Below are positions 56,791-64,000 of a stretch of DNA of 64,000 bases, piece after piece. A program made the position numbers and the translations under genes. The notes beneath the pieces were generated by a model that made no database searches, was not told the origin of the DNA, and saw only the letters and a list, made by a program, of their open reading frames with translations. Source of the DNA: Sialis fuliginosa (Eukaryota; Arthropoda; Insecta; Megaloptera; Sialidae). The DNA is taken from positions 36,096,267 to 36,160,266 of the forward strand of contig OY540809.1 of NCBI GenBank assembly GCA_961205875.1, written 5' to 3'. Position 1 is the stretch's first letter, and each line of letters starts with the position of its first letter.

Positions 56791-56802
56791 TTATTATTAT
56801 TA
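56785..56802. repeat. TAA microsatellite between the two Dong copies
   Basis: CTTATTCTTATTATTATTAT: the tail of the upstream full element and the 5' edge of the truncated one. Confidence 0.85.
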
Positions 56803-59800
56803 TGTATGGATAAAATCCTTAAAAACCTTGTGCCACGCAAACCACTAACAAACTTTAGGTTTGACACCGCCATCACTGTCAGAGATTTGCACAGCTGGAT
56901 GTTACCATAGCCACGTCTTGAACCACAAGATAGGTGACTACAGAGTTTTGGGGTCATGCGCACGGAGTACTCGGAGTGATCCAAGAAGCACTGCCTTCTG
57001 CATTCGATATGCCAATGTTTCAGCATTATGCTGACACGCAGGGATGCTTCTGAGAGCAGAGACCAGCGACGATTTAGCTCCTCCAAGGACACCAATAATT
57101 ATGACGACAAGAGAGACAGTATATCCTGGGTACAGTTGCCTCAGCTCAAATATGAGATCTTGATATTTGGTACGTTTCTCGACTTCCTTTACAGCTATGT
57201 TCGTTTCAGCAGGAGCCGAGAACTCGATGACAAACATAGACTGCTTTGAATAGTCAAGTAGAACGATGTCAGGCTTTGTAGCAGTGAGTTGTCTAGAGGT
57301 AGGAAAGGCATAGTTCCAAAAGATCTTACATCTATCGTTCTCGACAACAGACTCTATGTCCCCAGGAGCGTACGGCAAAACGGGGGATTCGTCTATTCGA
57401 TAAGCGTGTCTAAGATGGTAGTAAAGGACACGTAAAGCTGCGTTGTGTCTATGGATATACGCGCAGGAGGCATAAAACTTACATGCAGACAGAAGATGCA
57501 TCAATGTCTCCGGGTAAGAATGACATGCTCTGCAAGTAGTAGCTGCGGTTTCTGAATCCATAATCATACGACGATAGACAAGTGTGTTTATGACGCCGTC
57601 TTGACATGCCAACACAAATCCCTCGGTTTCAGATTTCAGTCCGGCTGATCTGAGGAAGGCAAACGTCAGATCTTTCGATAAGTTGCATGTTTCGATATTT
57701 CTATAGAACACACCATGTAAAGGCTTATCGACATGCTGCTTTAGCAAGGTATCATGCTCGGCTTTCTTTATTTTAGTTTTTACTTGATCTGACGTTAGTA
57801 GTATGATAGAATTGTCTCTACGCCTTCCAGTTGGACTTGGGTCAAATTCTAAACCGAGTTCGTTTGCCGCTCTCTGTGCTGCCGAATAGAGAAATGCTCC
57901 TGTGTTTGCTGACTCGTGTGTATGCACAAGTTTCAAGAGGGGATCTGAGCTATTCAAAACTTGATGGGCTGTACTAAGAACTATTCTGTTGTGTAAATAC
58001 TCCAGACTTAGTAGACCTCTCCCACCCGACGAACGTGGAAGGTACAAACGCACAACGGAAGATTTGGGGTGAAGACTTCGGTTTATTGTCATTATTTTTC
58101 TGGTCCCTCTATCCAGATTTTTCAATTCGTTTATAGTCCACTTAATTGCCCCAAACGTATAAAGCAGGATCGGGACAGCAAGCATGTTTGTGGCTAAGAC
58201 TTTATTTTTTCCCGACAGTTCAGAACTCCAAATTTGTCGCAGAGATTGCCGGTACTTACTGCGAAGAGCCTCTTTTACAGTGTTCACATCCTGAACATGT
58301 CTCTCACCCACGCCCAGATAAGTGTAAGACTCTTCGGCATCAAGGTGATGAATGATGCTTCCGTCAACGAGTTGCATGTCTTCTCCGAAGTCTTTGTTTC
58401 TTCCTTTTTGTAGATGGATTACTGCGCATTTGTCTAATCCGAATTCCATTCCGATATCACGGCTGTATGATTGCACAGTGTTGAGCGCAAGCTTAAGATC
58501 ATTTGCGCCAGACGCATAGATCTTAAGGTCATCCATATAAAACAAATGGGTGACTTTGTGCTTCCGATTTGAAGGTTCGCCGCACATGTATCCTCGAGAA
58601 CGTCTCAACAAAAAGGAAAGGGGCAGTAGTGAAATACAAAAAAGGAGGGGACTCAAGCTGTCACCTTGAAATACCCCGCGAAGGTATGTTACCGTCTCTG
58701 TTGCCACTACACGCTTCTCAGATGTTATGATGAAGCGTGTTTTCCAGAGAGGCAGCAGATTTTCAACGCATTTCACTATATCAGGGTTGATTTTTAAGCA
58801 TTTCAAGAGACTATTTAGTAGCTCATGCGATGTTGTATCGAATGCCTTTCTATAATCGACCCAGGCCATTGACAAGTTGCGCTTGTACTGTACTGCATCT
58901 TGGCAGATGCATCTGTCTACAAGTAAGTTTTCTTTGCATCCTGCCACTCCTCGTTTCGAACCCCGTTGTTCGTACACCTCCTTCCATATAGGGTCGATTT
59001 GTTTAAGGATACGTTCGTTCAGAATGGAAGTGAACGCCTTGTAAACTGTGTTGAGACATGTTATCGGTCGGTAGTTCCTCGGATTCGAGAGATCTCCTTT
59101 TTTGGGGATGAGGACGGTTCGCCCTTCAGTGAGCCAGGATGGAATCGGCTCTACGTTGGTGGTAAAAGTAGTGAATATTCGCGCTAGATGCTTATGGGTG
59201 GCCGAGAACTTTTTCCACCAAAAGTTATTAATGGCATCTATTCCAGGGGCTGAAAAATTTTTCTTTCCCACGAATGAATTTTTCACTATTTCTTCGGTAA
59301 CTATAGGGACTACATCATCTTCTATTAAAACTGCATCACACTGTTTTTTGAACAGTACTAGTGCTGGAGTATTCATATTTACTGGTATCTTCTGTTCGTA
59401 AATACCTTTCCAGAATGTTTCAATCTCTAGTGCAGCTGGTGGAGCATTTTCAGTTGGCGTATTTTGTTTGAAAAGACGAGATGGGCTAATGGAAAAGGTG
59501 TTATTCTCCTTTATGCGACGTATACGCTTTTCTAACTTTTTTCTGGCACTAGTTAGTGCCCTTATTCGGTCTAAGCTACGCTGTTTGATGACCTGTAGAG
59601 TATTTTTGTTCAGTGTGTGATGTTCGGCCTTCAGAGCAAGCGCAATACGCTTAATCTTAGACGTGAATGCACGCCCAGACGTTTGATAGTCTATCACACA
59701 CTGGATCCTAGACACTAGTTGCCTTTCTGTTTTTGTCTTTTTGTTGAGTTTCTGTATACGCAATTCCGATTTGTCTTCCTTTCTTTTGTGAGGGACTGAT

Positions 59801-60590
59801 GTAGTCAAAACTTTCGCTGCAGCATATACAGCACAATTCACCGTCCAGAGATCGCAATCTTCCGAAAGGTATTTGTCGAGAAATTGATTCATACAATCTA
59901 GTTGTTCAACACGCAAAACTATTTTTTGGTGAATAGATCTCTTTCGTTCTTTGATGTCGTCTTTAGTATTTATAGTTGAGTAGAACCGCGAGTTCAAATC
60001 TGTTTCAGCTGGTATTATAGGTGCGATTTGGGTCACTGTGGGAACATTAAGTGACTTAGCTGTAACTGGGACTTGCGGTTCGGAGTTAAATCCTCTTCGT
60101 CGTAGGTGGTTAACATAGTCTCGCAGGTTTTGTTGCGAGAGGTCCGTGTATTCTGGGTGCATCTCGCACCACAATGAATGCATCCGGGCCATGTATCCTC
60201 TACACGAAGGGTCACTGGATGCGTGACATGCAAGTAGGTCACGTCTCAGTTCATCCGTCCACTCCATGCGGATGACCATCCGTTGATTTGTGCCACTCCC
60301 AACTCCACTAGGGCCTGCATCCGAGACAGGCCGGCTGTGGGTGGCTTTACTTAGATTCTTTTTTGGAACCCAGTGTACCTACTCAAGGGAAGGTTGGCCC
60401 CAAGAGTAGCGGCAGCATTTGTCAGTGCAGAGACTGTTCAGGGCACGCCACGTAACGGCTGCTGATCCGATTTGTGCCTCTAGTTTTGGTCCACCCCGGG
60501 TATTTTATTTCCCCGGTGCCCGCCATATCTGGTGAGCATTCCCCTATCCGCCACCTGGGGAGGCGCCCGATGGGGGACTAGCAACCCCTC
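56803..60590 (-). mobile_element. Full-length Dong/R4-clade non-LTR retrotransposon
   Basis: About 3.8 kb with a GC-richer 5' UTR starting GAGGGGTTGCTAGTCCCCC next to an ATT array, a single ORF, and a short 3' UTR running into a TAA array. Dong elements are known to insert into TAA repeats, which fits both junctions. No internal stop or frameshift was seen, so it may be competent. Confidence 0.85.
56938..60279 (-). CDS. Dong/R4-type reverse transcriptase/endonuclease
   Basis: 1113 codons, uninterrupted. Residues 1-65 form a conserved N-terminal block (MEWTDELRRDLLACHAS). 110-260 are basic, with a likely helical stretch (KKLEKRIRRIKENN). The reverse transcriptase spans about 380-700: LIPKKGDLSNPRNYRPIT (390-407), motif A WVDYRKAFD (D475), motif B GVFQGDSLSP (535-544) and motif C YMDD (581-584). 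A CCHC zinc finger follows (C916, C919, H928, C933), then the restriction-enzyme-like endonuclease (P1003-D1004, E1019 in VIEFSAP, KRTKYQDL). The single ORF with a C-terminal RLE endonuclease, and the TAA target, place it in the R4/Dong group rather than among APE-type LINEs. The frame stays open 33 codons upstream of the first ATG (to 60378). Base composition is more balanced than the surrounding DNA. Confidence 0.93.
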   Translation of the reverse strand: MVIRMEWTDELRRDLLACHASSDPSCRGYMARMHSLWCEMHPEYTDLSQQNLRDYVNHLRRRGFNSEPQVPVTAKSLNVPTVTQIAPIIPAETDLNSRFYSTINTKDDIKERKRSIHQKIVLRVEQLDCMNQFLDKYLSEDCDLWTVNCAVYAAAKVLTTSVPHKRKEDKSELRIQKLNKKTKTERQLVSRIQCVIDYQTSGRAFTSKIKRIALALKAEHHTLNKNTLQVIKQRSLDRIRALTSARKKLEKRIRRIKENNTFSISPSRLFKQNTPTENAPPAALEIETFWKGIYEQKIPVNMNTPALVLFKKQCDAVLIEDDVVPIVTEEIVKNSFVGKKNFSAPGIDAINNFWWKKFSATHKHLARIFTTFTTNVEPIPSWLTEGRTVLIPKKGDLSNPRNYRPITCLNTVYKAFTSILNERILKQIDPIWKEVYEQRGSKRGVAGCKENLLVDRCICQDAVQYKRNLSMAWVDYRKAFDTTSHELLNSLLKCLKINPDIVKCVENLLPLWKTRFIITSEKRVVATETVTYLRGVFQGDSLSPLLFCISLLPLSFLLRRSRGYMCGEPSNRKHKVTHLFYMDDLKIYASGANDLKLALNTVQSYSRDIGMEFGLDKCAVIHLQKGRNKDFGEDMQLVDGSIIHHLDAEESYTYLGVGERHVQDVNTVKEALRSKYRQSLRQIWSSELSGKNKVLATNMLAVPILLYTFGAIKWTINELKNLDRGTRKIMTINRSLHPKSSVVRLYLPRSSGGRGLLSLEYLHNRIVLSTAHQVLNSSDPLLKLVHTHESANTGAFLYSAAQRAANELGLEFDPSPTGRRRDNSIILLTSDQVKTKIKKAEHDTLLKQHVDKPLHGVFYRNIETCNLSKDLTFAFLRSAGLKSETEGFVLACQDGVINTLVYRRMIMDSETAATTCRACHSYPETLMHLLSACKFYASCAYIHRHNAALRVLYYHLRHAYRIDESPVLPYAPGDIESVVENDRCKIFWNYAFPTSRQLTATKPDIVLLDYSKQSMFVIEFSAPAETNIAVKEVEKRTKYQDLIFELRQLYPGYTVSLVVIIIGVLGGAKSSLVSALRSIPACQHNAETLAYRMQKAVLLGSLRVLRAHDPKTL

Positions 60591-60612
60591 ATTATTATTA
60601 TTATTATTATTA
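60591..60612. repeat. ATT/TAA microsatellite at the Dong 5' junction
   Basis: Seven or so ATT units directly abut the 5' end of the element. Confidence 0.9.
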
Positions 60613-60683
60613 ATATTTATTAATTTTAATAGATTTCGTTCTATTTCTTTCGTTGTCTAAAGTATAAGAATTAAAAATATTCT

Positions 60684-60892
60684 TAATTGATAGTAATGAC
60701 AGGTAAGGTATTTATTAAAAAAATGTAACTATGGAAATATATTTCGGTTGTAACTTAACTCTCGCTGACAATATGTTTTCAAATTGTATTGGTATATATA
60801 CTCGATTCGTTGCCACAAACATATAAATAAATAAGAAATAAATAAATAAATATCGCGGTGAGTTAAATAAGGCGAATTTAATAACTTAACTA
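60684..60892 (+). repeat. V repeat, copy 2
   Basis: Close match to 55552-55751, from TAGTAATGACAGGTAAGG to GGCGAATTTAATAA. Confidence 0.8.
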
Positions 60893-61028
60893 ACTCTCGC
60901 TGACAATATGTTTTCAAATTGTATTGGTATATATACTCGATTCGTTGCCACAAACATATAAATAAATAAGAAATAAATAAAAATAAATATCGAGGTGAGT
61001 TAAATAAGGCAAATTTAATAATTAATAA
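60886..61028 (+). repeat. V repeat, copy 3 (tandem, 5' shortened)
   Basis: Starts at CTTAACTAACTCTCGCTGAC and repeats the remainder of V directly after copy 2. Confidence 0.8.
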
Positions 61029-61498
61029 CAAAATAGAGTGAAAACAAACAAATTATAAAAACGGCGAGAATTTATGTTCCGTAGTTAAATTCTACATCCT
61101 GTATAACATTTCCGAAACAATTTCACTGCCAAAATAAAAATCTTTTGTAGTTCGATTGAACACAAAACCCCAATTCAATCAAACTTAAATGAAACAACAG
61201 ACACAAAGATGAATTCCAGTAATGACGTTTAATACAATACTGTGAATATAATTAGTTTAGTCTGGCTAGATACTGGACATTTGTTTAAGTCACCCAATTA
61301 TAGCACAAAGAGAAGTTATACGTGCCACTGTGGTTACAAAGTTCAATGTTGGTTTAGGATAAAGTCGAAGCACAGCCAAACTCTCTTCTGTATAAATGAA
61401 ACTGGGCCGATTTAGTGATTGAATATCACTGATACGTACACTTTGTGATTGGTATAAAAATACTGTTAACCTAGGATAGTTTTAGAAATATATAAAAC
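61029..61498. other. Unassigned sequence
   Basis: Moderate complexity, not repeated in the window, no credible ORF. Confidence 0.4.
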
Positions 61499-61845
61499 TA
61501 GCTTCGCTCGCGTGGACTACGGAATTATTGTTTAGGATTTAAAAAATATATACTTGAATTAAGTAAAAAACGATTAGTTCTAATTGTAATAAAAACCAAA
61601 CAACACTTAAATTACCTACCTTATAAAAACGAATCAGAACAAAAAGTAAAGATAATTTTTCTATTTAAATTTAAAAGTTAATTATTGAAAACAAAATAAA
61701 CAATTGACAATCAAAAGAATACCGGCCTGTGATCATTTCCTCTGCCTCGCGACTACACGGCACGCTCCCTCCTTACCGCACGCAGCGACACGGGTCGCCA
61801 TCGCGCGAATAATATGTTCCCGTATATTTCGATATTTTATTATAT
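61499..61845 (-). repeat. CP-family repeat, copy 7
   Basis: From ACTAGCTTCGCTCGCGTGG through ACCGGCCTGTGATCATT to CATCGCGCGAATAATATG. Confidence 0.75.
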
Positions 61846-61861
61846 TTATATTATAACAAAA

Positions 61862-62332
61862 AAATATTGAAATACATTTTTCATTATTTGTATTGTAGAA
61901 TATTTATGCTAAGTTTCAAGTAAACCCGACCAAAAAAAAACTTTACACCTCTTTTCACTTCTTTAGGGGTTGAATTAACAAAAAAAATACGGAAATACAT
62001 TTTTCATTATTTGTATTGTAGAATATTTATCCTATGTTTCAAGTAAATCCGACAAAAAAAACTGTACACCCCTTTTTACCCCCTTAGGGGTTGAATTTTG
62101 AAAAATCCTTTCTTTCAGATCATAATCACGTCAAGACGATTAGCACCCCAACGAAGTCAATAGCATTTTTTTTTTACGAGATTTCGTGAAAGTAAAAAAT
62201 AACACGCACATCAGACATCTTTCTGAAAATAGTGTAAATATACTATAGTGACCTTAAAACATACAAATATGTTGAAATTTTTGATTTTGATTTTCGGACC
62301 GATTACAATAACTTCCAGTTGAGAAGTTAATG
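61862..62332 (-). repeat. S-family repeat, copy 7 (first part duplicated)
   Basis: The ATACATTTTTCATTATTTG to TTAGGGGTTGAATT block occurs twice (61862-61978 and 61979-62095) before the body continues to ATAACTTCCAGTTGAGAAG. Confidence 0.8.
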
Positions 62333-62584
62333 GAGTGCGAAGTAGTTAAGAATGTACGACTATAAATAAAAATGAAGAATAATTGATGCACTTATCCCAA
62401 TTATATATACCCTTATTATCACAATGTATTAGTAGATCATAGAGAGCTATTGTAGTTGTTAATTGACTTTTCATGTAATTGTCTTCGCACACAGTTCACA
62501 ATGGATGTTATTATGGGATAAGCGAAAATAAATACAAATAAAGAAGAAAATATTACAGAGATTAAAAATACACTGTAACTAAAA

Positions 62585-62725
62585 CCAGAGCTGTACAGTA
62601 ATCGAGTACTGTACTGTAAGTACTTTTAGTGTACTCAGTACTCAGTCCACGAGTACTTTACTTTTAATGTACTTGTACTTGTACTTAACCCATTTTAAAC
62701 CGCGAATAAGTACTCGAGTACATTT
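62585..62725 (+). mobile_element. hAT-like end rich in GTAC words
   Basis: CAGAGCTGTACAGTAATCGAG is a plausible hAT-type terminus, followed by dense GAGTAC/GTACTT words. The other end was not identified. Confidence 0.4.
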
Positions 62726-62780
62726 TCGTGTATAATAATAATAAATAATATAGTAATAATAAATAATATTATTTTATATT

Positions 62781-63551
62781 TTGCTTCCTCGTAAAATCGA
62801 AGATACGAGAAGCTTTGTGATCGTTTCAGATTGAGACAAAAAAAATGTTCTCCGATTTCAAAATTTTAAATTGATTTATCCGTTTCACGTAAAGGCAAAC
62901 ACTTTTCGTTCCGTGTCTGTCTGTCTGTCCGTCCGTGTGTCCGTCCATCTGTCCCCTGAATCCTTGTCACACGCATAACTCATGAACCACTGAACCGATA
63001 TCGTTGAAACTTGGTCGGATGGTTGCGTCTGGCTTGAGGACGGTCCCATTTCAAAATCATCAAAATTGTATGTAAAGGGGAGGAGTGATACCCCAAAATA
63101 TATATTTTTTTAAGATATCTCAAGAACGACATATGTTACGTGAAAGTTTTATAGAAAATTTTTTGTAGAGCATTAAATTTCTTATAATATGGGTCTACAA
63201 CGCTTGTTGTAAAATATTCCCTTATAAAGATTTATCTCAATTTATTTTAAAAATCGTTTTTTGTTTTTTTACTGTATATTAACTGACATTTTGACGTTTT
63301 AAAAGTTATTTGGACGTTTGCATGTTTGAAATTGTCTAAATATTACAAATATACGAAAAAATAATCAAGTGCGTTTTAAGAAAAATTTCTAACTAATATT
63401 TTTTTGTAAAATTGTATAAAATTTAAATGATTAACCAATTCTAAGTAAGTAATTTATCTGAGCATCAGTTTTATTTAAATTGTTCAATAATTAACTATCT
63501 TTGGTGAATTTAGCACGAGGAAGCACTGTGTATTTACTTAGCAGACGTTTT
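62781..63551 (+). repeat. R-family repeat, copy 15
   Basis: Forward copy from TTGCTTCCTCGTAAAATCG to AGCAGACG plus T. Two diverged ATGTCA-type units. Confidence 0.9.
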
Positions 63552-64000
63552 GTTGTTAGTATCACTATGCTCCATATAGTACAGACTCACCATAAAGATG
63601 ACATTGCCTAGTGCCATTTGTTATGTTTGTATTGCCAATATACAAAAAACTAAAAAAAAAAAATTTTGAAAAAGTTTCCAAAAGTGAGATGTTACACTTA
63701 TTGTATTTTTGATGTTTTGTGTAATATTGCATGTATTTGAGTTAATAGTAAGTTAATAATAAGTTACTTTTCAAATCTTATTATTGTGTAGATGAAGTTC
63801 GCAACAACTTCTGACCTCGAGACTCATTGAATTATTTAATGAGAAATACTATTGGATACATTTCCGAAATAAAATTTAATCTAATAATTATTTTTTGATT
63901 AAAATCTGATTTGCCTGTACTAAAACAATAAAATACATTAATAAAATTAAAGTAAACATCCTAGATAAAATTATAATAATATTTTTTGGCAGGTACAAAT
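63552..64000. other. AT-rich sequence without recognised feature
   Basis: Nothing recognised to the window edge. Confidence 0.5.

Noticed and set aside
56433-57095. 220-codon ORF as a single protein
   Set aside because: Its first part is a shadow of the neighbouring Dong ORF and UTR in another frame. Only the part after the TAA array (from about 56786) is real Dong sequence.
1-64000. CRISPR array, operon or bacterial origin
   Set aside because: No regularly spaced short repeats with unique spacers, no dense gene layout and no ribosome-binding sites. TE content is eukaryotic.
1-64000. LTR retrotransposon, endogenous virus, rRNA or tRNA gene
   Set aside because: No long direct terminal repeats, no gag/protease/integrase or viral frames, and no convincing rRNA or tRNA cloverleaf was recognised by eye. 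A dedicated tRNA scan could still find a degraded one.

Overview
The window looks like a gene-poor, strongly AT-rich stretch of an animal nuclear genome, most likely an insect. The reasons are the density of nested short transposable elements, the families seen (hAT, PIF/Harbinger-like and piggyBac-like non-autonomous elements, foldback elements, a Dong/R4-type non-LTR retrotransposon) and the GACA/GACG-rich dispersed repeats common in insect genomes. I cannot name the order or species. No bacterial gene layout, LTR element, CRISPR array, rRNA or convincing tRNA was seen.

Only one long gene is present: an uninterrupted reverse-transcriptase ORF on the minus strand (56938-60279) inside what looks like a full-length Dong/R4-clade element (about 56803-60590). 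It lies between TAA/ATT trinucleotide arrays, the preferred target of Dong elements. A 3' fragment of a second related copy (56253-56790), with its own endonuclease domain, follows it head to tail with another TAA array between them. Flanking this block are copies of a ~200 bp repeat (V) and a 0.3 kb near-perfect palindrome.

The rest is a mosaic of dispersed repeats. The dominant family (called R here; 15 copies plus one end fragment, ~0.5-0.85 kb) occurs in both orientations from 231 to 63551. It carries a GACA/GACG microsatellite and a 19-20 bp unit repeated 0-4 times. Other families defined by comparing copies inside the window: F (foldback, ~1.2 kb; 14438, 35157, 43979), S (starts AACTTCCC, ~0.9 kb; 16291, 31768, 36488, 52224, 52998, 61862), G (GGTC-ended, ~0.58 kb; 7204, 20592, 37049), B (~0.5 kb, inverted ends; 21136, 22472, 27866), CP (23190, 24995, 27478, 33007, 47727, 54578, 61499), D (4404, 12001), E (6896, 13447), H (hAT; 9911, 14755) and U/V/W/K fragments. 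Several insertions are dated relative to each other: an 8-bp-TSD hAT in B (28048-28471), an 8-bp-TSD hAT in F (14755-15500), and TWA-TSD palindromic elements in R (11298-11566) and in S (31840-32498). For each of these an unoccupied site is visible in another copy of the host repeat.

Long inverted repeats are unusually frequent (9276-9820, 43979-45161, 45513-47052, 48340-48953, 50529-50657, 55752-56056 and others). Possible host coding sequence is limited to three weak candidates: an exon-like segment at 11734-11834, a signal-peptide ORF at 41730-41927, and a Cys-rich ORF at 38254-38448. The window is best read as intergenic or intronic repeat-rich DNA with one apparently intact autonomous retrotransposon.
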